Source of the DNA: Rhodobacteraceae bacterium IMCC1909 | Lineage (GTDB): Bacteria > Pseudomonadota > Alphaproteobacteria > Rhodobacterales > Rhodobacteraceae | Reading direction: 5' to 3' | DNA: 64,000 nt | NCBI GenBank assembly: GCA_030704425.1 | Contig: JAPDHM010000001.1 | Span: 868,001 to 932,000, forward strand | Part shown: in pieces, positions 44,260 through 53,629 of the stretch | How positions within the stretch are numbered: position 1 is the stretch's first letter | How the letters are laid out: the number at the start of each line of letters is the position of its first letter | The notes under the pieces: generated by a model | The model's database searches: none | What the model saw: only the letters and a program-made list of their open reading frames with translations | What the model was told of the DNA's origin: nothing | Position numbers and translations under genes: made by a program

Positions 44260-44556
44260 CTAAATCTCCTGTTTGCCGTGGCGGTAATTGGATGGGCCGG
44301 TGCTGCGAAATGTGTCGCGGAAATGGCTGGCCTTTGGGCCATCTATCTCAGCTACGACGTCGCTGAGATAGGCGCCGACGACGACATTGGCTTGCCCTTT
44401 CGCAAAAGCCAGGCCCGCTTGCGCCAAATCATCGTCGGTGATTACGGAGGCCTTGCTCAATTCTGGGGTCCAGCTGTGCGGAAAGCGCAGGTAAATAACT
44501 TCTCCTGATCTTAAATCATTGGCGGTTACGACTTTTGAGATTGGCGTTACAGACAT
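44260..44556 (-). CDS. DUF2849 domain protein
   Basis: A 98-residue small protein. It begins SVTPISKVVTANDLRSGEVIYL, then W, DDDLAQAGLAFAKGQANVVVGAYLSDV, a DUF2849 pattern found next to siroheme sulfite reductases in Rhodobacterales. Function unknown. Its start overlaps the cysG stop by 10 bp and its stop is 1 bp before cysI, so it is translationally coupled on both sides. Confidence 0.85.
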   Translation of the reverse strand: MSVTPISKVVTANDLRSGEVIYLRFPHSWTPELSKASVITDDDLAQAGLAFAKGQANVVVGAYLSDVVAEIDGPKASHFRDTFRSTGPSNYRHGKQEI

Positions 44557-45941
44557 AGATCAGCCTCCTGTGGTTCAAAGACATGCTCGGCAGCCGACCG
44601 GGGCGATAGGCCGTAAAGCAGCACGGCGGGGCCAGTCAGGTCATGGAGCGCTTTAGCTAGTGCGTTCAATGGAGCCTCTCGAATGACTTGCTCGGGGCGT
44701 GAGCTGTTTTCGATGATGCTGACCGGCGTGCGCGGATCAGCCCCATGCATGAGCAAGCGGCCTTGAATAAAACGCGCAGCCTTCTTGCCCATATAAATCG
44801 CCGCAACAGCGCCCGGTTTCGCTAGGGCGCGCCAATCTTGTTCTGCATAGCCGGCCATATCGTGGCCGGTGATTAGCCTAAACTGGGCGTTGCGCCCGCG
44901 TCGGGTCAAGCTGCGCCCAACGGCTGCCGCGGCGGCTGAGGCTGCGGTGATGCCCGGCACAATGCTGTAGGAAACATCATGAGCGGCAAGTGCTTCGAGT
45001 TCTTCATCCAAGCGACCAAAAATTGTTGGATCGCCCGACTTTAAGCGGACCACCTGCGCGCCCTGCGCAACATGAGCCAGCATCAATTGATGGATGTCTT
45101 CTTGTGCCATAGCCTGGCCAAAGCCCGTTTTGCCGACCTCAATCATCGTGGCCTCACGACGCGCCAGCTCCAAGATGCGTGGATCCACCAGACGATCATG
45201 AAGAATCACATCTCCCTCATGCAGTAAAACGCGGGCCTTGTGGGTCAAGAGGGTGGGATCACCCGGGCCTGCACCGACGAAATCTACATGGCCTTGCTTG
45301 GGGCTTGTGTCTTTAAATTCTGTGAGCATGTCATGCAAAGCGCGCTTGGCGCCCGCCTCACCCGCGGCGTCATAGGCGGCGGGGCCTTTGGAAAAATAGA
45401 ATTTGCTCCAAAAATCCCGGCGTAAGCGACCAAAAGGCAGCGCCAGTACCAGTGATCGAAAGCTTTGCCCAAGACTGGCCAATGTGCCAAGATTCTGCGG
45501 CAAGCGTTCTTCGATGTCGCGTTTAATGGCCCGTGCAACCACGGGTGCGGAGCCTTCCGTTCCAATGGCTACGATGACCGGATCTCGGTCAACGATCGCG
45601 GGGGTGATAAATTGTGAGTGTTGTAAATTATCGACCCAGTTGAACCATGTTCCCGCAGCATGCGCGATCTCTTGGGTCTGCGAGTCCCGGCTGTCGTCCT
45701 CGCTTGCCGCGTATATGAGATGCGCTTGGCGTGCCAGATCCAGGGAGAGCGGCTCTTTTGAAATTTTCAACCGGCCGTCTTGCTCCCAAGCTTGGATTTG
45801 CGCCTCTGGGGCGGGATCATAAACGGTCACCTCAGCTTCGGTTTTGAGCAATAGTCGCAATTTGGCAACCGCTGCGGCCCCGCCACCCACCAAGGCGATT
45901 GGCTTTTGCGCCACATTCAAAAAAACGGGAAAATATTTCAT
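44547..45941 (-). CDS. cysG: siroheme synthase (multifunctional)
   Basis: A 464-residue fusion. The N-terminal part is precorrin-2 dehydrogenase/ferrochelatase with the GGGAAAVAKLRLLL NAD motif (about 19-32). The C-terminal part is uroporphyrinogen-III methyltransferase with VGAGPGDPTLLTHKA, VRLKSGDPTIFGR and GITAASAAAAAVG. Together they convert uroporphyrinogen III to siroheme, the cofactor of the CysI product downstream. First gene of the minus-strand cys operon, divergent from an Lrp-type regulator across 131 bp. Confidence 0.94.
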   Translation of the reverse strand: MKYFPVFLNVAQKPIALVGGGAAAVAKLRLLLKTEAEVTVYDPAPEAQIQAWEQDGRLKISKEPLSLDLARQAHLIYAASEDDSRDSQTQEIAHAAGTWFNWVDNLQHSQFITPAIVDRDPVIVAIGTEGSAPVVARAIKRDIEERLPQNLGTLASLGQSFRSLVLALPFGRLRRDFWSKFYFSKGPAAYDAAGEAGAKRALHDMLTEFKDTSPKQGHVDFVGAGPGDPTLLTHKARVLLHEGDVILHDRLVDPRILELARREATMIEVGKTGFGQAMAQEDIHQLMLAHVAQGAQVVRLKSGDPTIFGRLDEELEALAAHDVSYSIVPGITAASAAAAAVGRSLTRRGRNAQFRLITGHDMAGYAEQDWRALAKPGAVAAIYMGKKAARFIQGRLLMHGADPRTPVSIIENSSRPEQVIREAPLNALAKALHDLTGPAVLLYGLSPRSAAEHVFEPQEADLCL

Positions 45942-46072
45942 TATTTCGTCTCCAACGTCTCTATATTAGAAAATTGTTCTGGTACTTGGCTAGATACCTG
46001 CGATAATAAGGATGAAATCTTCGGAACGGGGCGCCGCGTGCGCGCCTGTTCTCATTTGAAAGGAAAAATCGG

Positions 46073-46540
46073 ATGACTGTTCGTCTAGATGTGGTGGATC
46101 GTAAAATTTTGTCTGAGCTGCAAAAGGATGCCAGCCGGTCTTTGGATGACATTGCCAAAACAATCGGCGCATCCAAAACGCCTGTTTGGAACAGGATCAA
46201 GAAACTGCGCGAAGCGGGGGTGATTAAGCGCACGACGGTTGAGTTGGATCCCGAGGCGCTTGGCTTTGAAGCCTGTTTTTTTGTGTTGATCCGCACTTCG
46301 GAACATGAGGCCGATTGGCAAGATCGCTTTCTTACGGCGCTGCAAAACCGGCCTGAAGTGCTTGAAGCGCATCGTTTGGCGGGAGAGATTGACTATATTT
46401 TGAAAGTCATTGTGCCCAACGCTCGAGCTTATGACAAATTTTACCAAGCACTTATCTCGGAGGTGCGGATTTTTAACGTGACTGCGCTTTTGAGCATGGA
46501 AGAGTTGAAATCTGGCGGCGGATTGAGCCTTGAGCTTTAA
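46073..46540 (+). CDS. Lrp/AsnC family transcriptional regulator
   Basis: A 155-residue regulator. The HTH (about 5-60) reads DRKILSELQKDASRSLDDIAKTIGASKTPVWNRIKKLREAGVIKR, an AsnC-type motif, followed by a RAM effector domain (AHRLAGEIDYILKVIVPN). It is divergent from cysG and likely controls the cys operon from the 131-bp intergenic region. The effector is not evident. Confidence 0.88.
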   Translation: MTVRLDVVDRKILSELQKDASRSLDDIAKTIGASKTPVWNRIKKLREAGVIKRTTVELDPEALGFEACFFVLIRTSEHEADWQDRFLTALQNRPEVLEAHRLAGEIDYILKVIVPNARAYDKFYQALISEVRIFNVTALLSMEELKSGGGLSLEL

Positions 46541-46691
46541 CGATTGTGGCGTTGATGCTGCGGCGTTTGGTTGGTCAAATTATGGCGGTCGGTGAAAGAA
46601 ATGCAAAATAATGGCCAAAAGCTCTTCGTGCCGCTTGACGCTGCCGGGCGGCTTGCTTAGAGAACGCTCAGTCCTACAGGACACACAGTTG

Positions 46692-46768
46692 GCGGTTGTA
46701 GCTCAGTTGGTTAGAGTACCGGCCTGTCACGCCGGGGGTCGCGGGTTCGAGCCCCGTCAACCGCGCCA
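46692..46768 (+). tRNA. tRNA-Asp(GUC), copy 1
   Basis: A 77-nt tRNA: acceptor GCGGTTG pairs with CAACCGC, discriminator G, encoded CCA. The anticodon loop CTGTCAC gives GUC. Confidence 0.97.
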
Positions 46769-46792
46769 CTGTGAGATTGTAAAGACTGATGC

Positions 46793-46869
46793 GCGGTTGT
46801 AGCTCAGCTGGTTAGAGTACCGGCCTGTCACGCCGGGGGTCGCGGGTTCGAGCCCCGTCAACCGCGCCA
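46793..46869 (+). tRNA. tRNA-Asp(GUC), copy 2
   Basis: Nearly identical to copy 1; the D-loop differs by one base (CAGCTGG in place of CAGTTGG). Only 24 bp separate the two, so they are probably one transcript that arose by tandem duplication. Confidence 0.97.
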
Positions 46870-46917
46870 TTTATATATAAAATTCAACAATATAACGGAA
46901 ACCTGTCCGGGTCTATC

Positions 46918-48300
46918 TTATCCATAGATCCTGTGCAGGATGCGCGCCCAGCTGCGGGTTCCTTTGTGGAAACTCCGCAGGTCGTATTTTTCATTTGGAC
47001 TGTGAATTGCGTCATTGTCGCGGGCAAACCCAATCAACATCGCATCCATCCCAAGAATCGATTTGAAATGACCGGCGATGGGGATCGACCCGCCGCATCC
47101 GACAAATGCGGCCGGATTGGGCCATTCATCGGAGAGCGCCGCGCGGGCGGCGTCAAAGGCTGGGTTGTCGATGGACATTTCTGACCCTGCGGAGGCGCCG
47201 TGGGGTTTGAAGGCGACGCTGCAATCGGCGGGCAGAAGGCCGCGTACCATTGTGCGGAAGTTCTCGCGGATCACATGGGGATCTTGCTGGCCCACCAAGC
47301 GAAATGAGATTTTCGCATGGGCTTGGCTTGGCAAAACAGTTTTGAATCCTGCACCTGTGTAGCCGCTCCATATGCCATTCACCTCGCAGGTGGGGCGTGA
47401 CCAGATCATTTCCAGGGCGCTACGCCCTTGCTCGCCGGCCAGATCGGACAGATCCACCTGTCCCAAAAATCCGTCTTGGTCAAAGTTAAGCCTCTCCCAT
47501 TGCGCGGCAATCTCAGGCGGCAACTCTGGCACGCCGTCGTAAAACCCGGGGACAGTAATGCAGCCTTGGTCGTCATGCAGAGCCGCGATAATTTTTGCCA
47601 AAACCCGAGCTGGGTTCATCGCCGGCCCGCCGGACATGCCGGAGTGCAGATCCTTGGACGGGCCTGTGATGGTCAATTCCTCGCCTAAAAGTCCCCTCAG
47701 GCGGGTGACAATGCCAGGGGTGTCATCGCCAAACAGTCCGGTGTCACAGATCATCGCAACATCTGCGGTTAACTCTTGTGCATTGTCACGCATGAAGGGC
47801 ACCAATGAGGGGGAGCCCGATTCTTCTTCACCTTCAAAAAAGAGGCTGATTTTGCCGGGCAGGGTACCATGGACCGCCTTCCAAGCGCGGCAGGCCTCGA
47901 TGAAGGTCATCAGCTGGCCCTTATCATCTGACGCGCCGCGGGCACGGATCACCGGTCCGAGATCACCCTGTTCCAAAGCCGGCTCAAAAGGAGACCGATC
48001 CCATAGGTCAAGCGGGTCCACGGGCTGTACGTCGTAATGGCCATAAAATAAAACATGCGGCCCTTCCGAGCCGGCATGGGCAATGACCATAGGGTGACCC
48101 GGTGTGGCGCGCTTGCTGGCGTCAAAGCCAATGGATTTAAGATCCTCGACCAACCAATCCGCTGCTTTGTCACAGTCTTGACCATACGCCGGATCCGTTG
48201 AGATGCTTGGAATGCGAAGCAAGCTGAAGAGATGCTCAGTTGCCTGGTCGATGTGCGCGTCGATGTGAGCCAAAACGGGGTCGAGCATAGCTGCGGACAT
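46918..48300 (-). CDS. M20/M25/M40 family metallopeptidase (dipeptidase)
   Basis: A 460-residue cytoplasmic di-zinc enzyme. It has GHYDVQPVDPLDLWDRSPF (His and first Asp), RGASDDKGQLM (bridging Asp), FEGEEESGSP (catalytic and metal Glu) and a dimerisation insert in the middle with HSGMSGGPAMNPA. This is the signature of dipeptidases and aminoacyl-peptidases of the M20 branch that ends in GGSIPI. Substrate unknown. It is convergent with the tRNA-Asp pair. Confidence 0.9.
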   Translation of the reverse strand: MSAAMLDPVLAHIDAHIDQATEHLFSLLRIPSISTDPAYGQDCDKAADWLVEDLKSIGFDASKRATPGHPMVIAHAGSEGPHVLFYGHYDVQPVDPLDLWDRSPFEPALEQGDLGPVIRARGASDDKGQLMTFIEACRAWKAVHGTLPGKISLFFEGEEESGSPSLVPFMRDNAQELTADVAMICDTGLFGDDTPGIVTRLRGLLGEELTITGPSKDLHSGMSGGPAMNPARVLAKIIAALHDDQGCITVPGFYDGVPELPPEIAAQWERLNFDQDGFLGQVDLSDLAGEQGRSALEMIWSRPTCEVNGIWSGYTGAGFKTVLPSQAHAKISFRLVGQQDPHVIRENFRTMVRGLLPADCSVAFKPHGASAGSEMSIDNPAFDAARAALSDEWPNPAAFVGCGGSIPIAGHFKSILGMDAMLIGFARDNDAIHSPNEKYDLRSFHKGTRSWARILHRIYG

Positions 48301-48569
48301 GGGGCCTCCAAACAGTTTAATAAATCGAATCTCCCATCTATTGGTTGGGTATTGGCGCGGTTAGTCAAACGAAAACACGGGGTATTTCGGATTGGTTTAG
48401 GGTGATATCAAAGCTGTTACATGCTGAAAATGTATATTTCCGAAGAAAAAAGGCGGCTAAACCTCGCTTATTGAACCAAATTATAGGCAGAAGCTCTATA
48501 TTTTTTTCGCCGATATGATACTAATGTTTTATCCGTCCGGAGGCCATTGGGGGCGCCCGGGGGTAAAAT

Positions 48570-49817
48570 GTGCAGGGCAGCTCCATGATTGGCCGTAAGT
48601 CAACACGCCTAAAGAACATTAAAAAACCGTTAAAGCTGAAAGGCTTTGACGATTTTGAGGTGACTCTTGGGGATGTGATGCGCGGGGAGCGTGCGACGCG
48701 CGGCAAGTCTCTCATGGACGTGCAACATGACCTTAGAATCAAGGCAGCATATATCGCCGGAGTGGAAGATTGCGACCCTTCCGTGTTTGATACTCCGGGA
48801 TTTATTGCCGGCTATGTGCGTTCCTATGCGAAATATCTTGGTATGGATCCGGACGCCGCCTTTGAAATGTTCTGCAAAGAAAGCGGATTTGAATCTATCC
48901 ATGGCATGTCCGAGCGTGCGCTGCCCACGCGGCTGAGCCGCGAAGAGCGCTTGGCCGCGTCTATTACCCGCCGGCCCGCCGGTGTCATCGCCAGCACTAC
49001 GCCATTTTTGCCGCCGAAAGAAAGTTTTTTCAACCGGGTCGATGTGCGGGCTTTTGTGTCTTCGGTGGTGCTGATGCTTTTGCTCGGCGGGCTGGGGTAT
49101 GGGGCCTATTCGGTGGTGCAAAAGATCCAACGTGTGCAAATGATCCCGGTTGAACAGGCCCCATTGGTGGCCTCTGATCTGGATCCTCTGCGGCCACGCG
49201 AGGCCGCCTCTCTCGGGTCTTCCGTTCAAAACGCGCAAAGCGACGATATTTATAGCCGTATCTACCAACCGCAGGCCTTAGACGTCCCCGTTGTGGTGCC
49301 GCGGGATGGACCGATCGCCAATATTGATCCAGACCAACGCGGCGCTTTCGCGGCGCAAGAGCCGCCCAAGGTCACGGCTTTTGTGGATGAAAGCATTGAA
49401 GATATTCTGGCCGATATTGTCAGCCCCGCGCTAGAGTTGGAAGCTGAAGCGGCACTACAGCTGGTCGAGAGTTTTCCCGCGCAGGTGCAGCTTGTCTCGT
49501 CTCAAGGTGTTTGGCTTCGGGTCAAAGATGCTGACGGGTCGATCATTTTAGAGCGTATCATGGATGCGCATACGCCCTATGAGGTGCCGCTCAATGATCC
49601 GCCGGCGGTGATCGAGCGGGCGGGCAATGCAAGCGCGTTGTTCTTTTTGGTAAATGGCGCGCTCTATGGTCCGGCCGGGGGCAGCGGGCGTGTGGCTAAA
49701 AATATTGAACTTTCCGCGGAAAAACTGACGCAAAGCTATGAGCGTTACGCGCCGCAGGATCAGTCGCCGCTCTACAGTTTACTGCTTGAGCTTGAAACTG
49801 ACCGCGTCAAACCTTAG
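48570..49817 (+). CDS. RodZ-like HTH/DUF4115 membrane protein
   Basis: 415 residues from GTG 48570 (ATG 48585 is equally possible). An N-terminal Cro/CI-like HTH_25 domain (about 25-95, LGDVMRGERATRGKSLMDVQ then IAGVEDCDPSVF) is followed by a membrane span near 160-180 (VSSVVLMLLLGGLGYGAYSVV) and a periplasmic DUF4115 domain (VSSQGVWLRVKDADGSIILE). RodZ links MreB to the cell envelope and sets cell shape. The HTH usually binds protein rather than DNA. It is 36 bp before ispG and likely cotranscribed. Confidence 0.85.
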   Translation: MQGSSMIGRKSTRLKNIKKPLKLKGFDDFEVTLGDVMRGERATRGKSLMDVQHDLRIKAAYIAGVEDCDPSVFDTPGFIAGYVRSYAKYLGMDPDAAFEMFCKESGFESIHGMSERALPTRLSREERLAASITRRPAGVIASTTPFLPPKESFFNRVDVRAFVSSVVLMLLLGGLGYGAYSVVQKIQRVQMIPVEQAPLVASDLDPLRPREAASLGSSVQNAQSDDIYSRIYQPQALDVPVVVPRDGPIANIDPDQRGAFAAQEPPKVTAFVDESIEDILADIVSPALELEAEAALQLVESFPAQVQLVSSQGVWLRVKDADGSIILERIMDAHTPYEVPLNDPPAVIERAGNASALFFLVNGALYGPAGGSGRVAKNIELSAEKLTQSYERYAPQDQSPLYSLLLELETDRVKP

Positions 49818-49853
49818 TCATAAGGCAACAACCTTAACTCGTGAAAGTGTCGC

Positions 49854-50987
49854 ATGTCTCTCAATCATATTCGCCCGTGGCGTAACATTTACCGCCGCAA
49901 AAGTCGGCAGATCATGGTTGGCTCGGTTCCGGTGGGTGGGGACGCGCCCATTACGGTCCAGACAATGACCAATACGTTGACCACGGATGTGGCTGCAACC
50001 GTTTCACAGATTCAGGCCTGTGCGGATGCTGGCGCGGATATTGTCCGGGTCTCTGTACCCGACGAGGCCTCCTCCAAAGCGCTCAAAGAGATTGTGCGTG
50101 AAAGCCCAGTCCCTATCGTGGCAGACATCCATTTTCACTATAAGCGCGGCCTAGAGGCCGCGGAGGCTGGCGCGGCCTGCCTGCGGATCAACCCGGGCAA
50201 TATTGGCAGCCAAGAGCGCGTGCGCGAGGTGATCAAAGCGGCCCGCGATTATGGCTGCTCGATGCGGATCGGCGTGAATGCCGGCTCGCTTGAGAAACAT
50301 TTGCTCGACAAATACGGTGAGCCTTGCCCGGATGCGATGGTGGAAAGCGGGCTTGAGCATATTAAGATTCTGCAAGACAATGATTTCCATGACTTTAAAA
50401 TAAGCGTCAAGGCCAGTGATGTCTTCATGGCCGCCGCGGCCTATCAAGCCTTGGCGGAGGCCACTGATGCGCCGATTCACCTTGGGATCACGGAAGCTGG
50501 TGGCTTGATGTCCGGCACGATCAAATCCGCCATTGGTTTGGGAAATCTACTCTGGATGGGCATTGGCGATACGATCCGCGTTAGCCTCTCGGCCGATCCT
50601 GTGGAAGAAGTGAAGGTTGGCTATGATATCCTCAAATCACTTGGCCTGCGTCATCGCGGGGTGAATATCATTTCCTGCCCAAGCTGTGCGCGGCAGGGCT
50701 TTGACGTGATCAAAACCGTTGAGGCTTTGGAGCGCCGGCTTGAGCATATCAAAACGCCCATGTCGCTTTCGATCATCGGCTGCGTTGTCAATGGTCCGGG
50801 AGAGGCCATAATGACCGATGTGGGCTTCACCGGCGGCGGGAATGGCGCTGGCATGGTCTATTTGGCGGGGCAGCAAAGCCATAAATTGTCAAATGACGAG
50901 ATGGTGGAGCATATTGTCAGCCAAGTGGAAACCCGCGCGGCAATGCTCGACCTTGAAGCGGCCGCGGTGGAGAATGCAGCCAACTAA
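49854..50987 (+). CDS. ispG: 4-hydroxy-3-methylbut-2-en-1-yl diphosphate synthase
   Basis: A 377-residue [4Fe-4S] enzyme of the MEP isoprenoid pathway. The TIM barrel has [15 protein letters not shown] and [12 protein letters not shown]; the C-terminal cluster domain has [12 protein letters not shown] and [11 protein letters not shown] with the three Cys ligands. Normal length for the short bacterial form. Its TAA overlaps the convergent M48 gene by four bases. Confidence 0.95.
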   Translation: MSLNHIRPWRNIYRRKSRQIMVGSVPVGGDAPITVQTMTNTLTTDVAATVSQIQACADAGADIVRVSVPDEASSKALKEIVRESPVPIVADIHFHYKRGLEAAEAGAACLRINPGNIGSQERVREVIKAARDYGCSMRIGVNAGSLEKHLLDKYGEPCPDAMVESGLEHIKILQDNDFHDFKISVKASDVFMAAAAYQALAEATDAPIHLGITEAGGLMSGTIKSAIGLGNLLWMGIGDTIRVSLSADPVEEVKVGYDILKSLGLRHRGVNIISCPSCARQGFDVIKTVEALERRLEHIKTPMSLSIIGCVVNGPGEAIMTDVGFTGGGNGAGMVYLAGQQSHKLSNDEMVEHIVSQVETRAAMLDLEAAAVENAAN

Positions 50988-52297
50988 GGCGTTTTCGCCG
51001 CGTCTAAAATATCCTGCGCCCTTTGCCATGCCGCCGAGCCGCGCGGCAAGAGATCTTCGGCCCGTTTGGCCTGGATGGCGGCATTTTGCATATTGCCTTG
51101 CAATGCATAGCGCTCTGCAATCGCCAGAACAGCCTGTCCTTGCTGGCCACTGCGGGCAAAGGCTGTGCCGATATCTCGTAAAATTCGTGCGTCTCGACTG
51201 TCGAGGTTGCGGGCCTTTTGCAAAATTTTCAGAGCTTGCACGTTTGAACTTTTAGTGTTTTGCGCCAGGAGCGATCGACCATACCCCCCCAAGATAAGCG
51301 CATTGTTGGGCGCCAGCTGGGCGGCTCTGGCATAGGCTTTTGTTGCAGCCGAAAATTCGCGGCTTTCCAATAGGATTTGTCCCTGCAGCTCCCGGTAAAA
51401 TGCATCGTTGGGATGGGCCTCGATCAGCTGGGCCATATTCTTTTTCGCAGTGCCTCTGCGGCCACTGCGGTGCTCGGCGATAGCTCTGCGCATCAAATCA
51501 ACGTCTGAACTGCCCGTCGCGCGTCGCAAGGTCCATTGGGGCGCCCGCAGAAATCCTGACAACTTGCCTTGAATGCGTGAAAACCAATAGGCCTGTTTGG
51601 CATCTGGCCGATGTGAGGGCGCGTTTGCGGCATAGGCGTTAATGGTGCGAATGCGGTCCCGGTTGAGGGGATGGCTGCGTGTATAGGGATCTTGATGCTC
51701 CTCGCTCAGATTCGACTGACCGATGAAGAGCTCGAAGACTTCGACCATGGCGGAGGGGTCGACCTTGGCCGCATTCATGAACCGCAATGCCGACTGATCT
51801 GCCGCGGATTCTTCAATGCGGGTATGGGCAAGCAAGACACGATTTACCGATCCAGGGGCGCCAAGGGCCAATCCGAGACCCGCATCTGTATGGCCAGCCA
51901 AAACTGCGGCGGTGGCAACCAATACGCCAAAGGAAATGGCCCTATTGGCCCGCTGAACATTGGCGAGACGTCGCGAAATATGTCCATTGCTGATATGTGC
52001 CGCCTCATGGGCGATCACCGATTGCAGCTGCGCGGCAGTTTTTAGTTGAAGCACCAATCCGGCATGTACAAAAATATGTTTATTATCAATGATAAAAGCA
52101 TTCAATCCCATGTCATTGACGATCCAAACCTTCACATCATCACTATTGAGATTTGCAGCGCGCAGGATCGGCTCGGCCAGCTGCTGCAACCCATATTCGA
52201 TATCTGGATCGCGCAGCAGGCTGACACTATGGGCGGCAGAGGCGTTGAGGGCGCAAAAAATGGAGAGAAAAATTGCTGTCAAATATGTCTTGAACAT
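50984..52297 (-). CDS. M48 family periplasmic metalloprotease with TPR repeats (BepA-like)
   Basis: From ATG 52297 the product has 437 residues; a longer in-frame start overlaps the divergent aminotransferase. A signal peptide ([21 protein letters not shown]) leads to an M48 domain with [13 protein letters not shown] (HExxH) and the third ligand in [12 protein letters not shown]-terminal TPR-like repeats follow ([23 protein letters not shown]). BepA-type proteases check outer-membrane protein assembly, so that role is plausible. Confidence 0.88.
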   Translation of the reverse strand: MFKTYLTAIFLSIFCALNASAAHSVSLLRDPDIEYGLQQLAEPILRAANLNSDDVKVWIVNDMGLNAFIIDNKHIFVHAGLVLQLKTAAQLQSVIAHEAAHISNGHISRRLANVQRANRAISFGVLVATAAVLAGHTDAGLGLALGAPGSVNRVLLAHTRIEESAADQSALRFMNAAKVDPSAMVEVFELFIGQSNLSEEHQDPYTRSHPLNRDRIRTINAYAANAPSHRPDAKQAYWFSRIQGKLSGFLRAPQWTLRRATGSSDVDLMRRAIAEHRSGRRGTAKKNMAQLIEAHPNDAFYRELQGQILLESREFSAATKAYARAAQLAPNNALILGGYGRSLLAQNTKSSNVQALKILQKARNLDSRDARILRDIGTAFARSGQQGQAVLAIAERYALQGNMQNAAIQAKRAEDLLPRGSAAWQRAQDILDAAKTP

Positions 52298-52345
52298 GTA
52301 TCTGTCCTTGGGCCATCTAATAGAGCGTTTGCGAAAGGAAAAGGC

Positions 52346-53494
52346 ATGCCATTGTCGAAACGAAGTCGAGTTGATCCTTTCATTGTTATGGACGTAATGG
52401 AAGCGGCGCGTGCCGCTGAGGCGGAAGGTCGCCGAATTGTGCATATGGAAGTGGGGCAACCGAGCACATCTGCGCCTCTTAAGGCCCGGCAAGCTGTGGC
52501 CGCAGCGCTTCCGCATGATGCGATGGGCTATACGGTGGCCCTTGGGTTGCCGGAGTTGCGCGCGGAAATCGCAGCGCTTTATAAACGTTGGTATGATGTG
52601 GATTTGAACCCGGCGCGGGTTGTTGTCACCTCCGGCTCATCTGCAGGTTTTCTCCTAGCTTTCACAGCATTGTTCGATCCCGGCGCGCGCGTCGCGGTGG
52701 CTGCGCCCGGCTATCCGTCTTACCGGCAAATTTTAAAGGCCCTGGCGCTCACCCCAGTGGATATTTCCACCCATGCCAGCCAAGGCCATCAATTGCGGGT
52801 CGCTGATTTGCAACAACAGCGACTCGATGGGTTATTGGTGGCCTCGCCCGGCAATCCCACAGGCACGATGATTGATAAGCCAAGTTTGGCCGCTCTGGCG
52901 GATTTTGCGCATTCTCGAGACATAGGCTTCATATCAGACGAAATTTACCACGGGATTGAATATGACAAAAAAGCCGTCACGGCGCTTGAGGTCACAGATC
53001 GGGCCTATGTGATCAATTCTTTTTCGAAGTATTTCTCGATGACTGGTTGGCGGATTGGGTGGCTGGTGGTGCCGGAAGATCATCTGCGCAGTATCGAGCG
53101 TTTGGCGCAAAATATGTTCATCTGCCCGCCTCATGTCAGTCAGCTGGCGGCTTTGGCGGCCCTGCAAAGCCACGATGAAACGCAAGAAAACTTGGCCGTC
53201 TATCGCGAGAACCGCCGCCTGATGCTGCACGGCCTGCCTGAGGCAGGTTTGACGCAGATCGCGCCGCCAGATGGGGCTTTTTATATTTATGCGGATATCT
53301 CTGAGTTTGGCGTCGATAGTCGGACCTTTGCTGTGGAAGTCTTGCAAGAGGCGGGGGTGGCTCTTACGCCTGGACTGGATTTCGACCCGATCCGGGGTGG
53401 GCACACAATTCGGCTGTCCTATGCACAAGCGACTGGAGAAATTATTGAGGGCCTGCGGCGTTTGAAGCAGTTTATGCGCAATCGATATGTGTGA
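52346..53494 (+). CDS. pyridoxal-phosphate aminotransferase, class I/II
   Basis: A 382-residue fold-type I aminotransferase. ATG 52346 after AAAGGAA gives the family N-terminus SRVDPFIVMDVMEAA; the frame is open upstream but runs into the M48 gene. Visible: GYTVALGLPELR, ASPGNPTG, SDEIYHGIEY (Asp contacting PLP nitrogen), the Schiff-base Lys in SFSKYFSMTGWRIGW, and the substrate Arg in IRLSYA. Substrate unknown; probably aspartate- or aromatic-type. Confidence 0.88.
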   Translation: MPLSKRSRVDPFIVMDVMEAARAAEAEGRRIVHMEVGQPSTSAPLKARQAVAAALPHDAMGYTVALGLPELRAEIAALYKRWYDVDLNPARVVVTSGSSAGFLLAFTALFDPGARVAVAAPGYPSYRQILKALALTPVDISTHASQGHQLRVADLQQQRLDGLLVASPGNPTGTMIDKPSLAALADFAHSRDIGFISDEIYHGIEYDKKAVTALEVTDRAYVINSFSKYFSMTGWRIGWLVVPEDHLRSIERLAQNMFICPPHVSQLAALAALQSHDETQENLAVYRENRRLMLHGLPEAGLTQIAPPDGAFYIYADISEFGVDSRTFAVEVLQEAGVALTPGLDFDPIRGGHTIRLSYAQATGEIIEGLRRLKQFMRNRYV

Positions 53495-53629
53495 AATTTC
53501 AGCAAGATTTGACCTGCAAGACGGGCTTTGAACAATTTGAGCCGCTCTGCGCTTACATTTGGCGCAATCGTGTTTTGACCTGAGCCGGCGCACCGCATAT
53601 AGAGACGAAAAGACGGAGCCAAAACCCCT

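Noticed and set aside
46611-46802. Reading frame across the first tRNA-Asp
   Set aside because: It covers the tRNA gene and has no ribosome binding site or protein-like composition.
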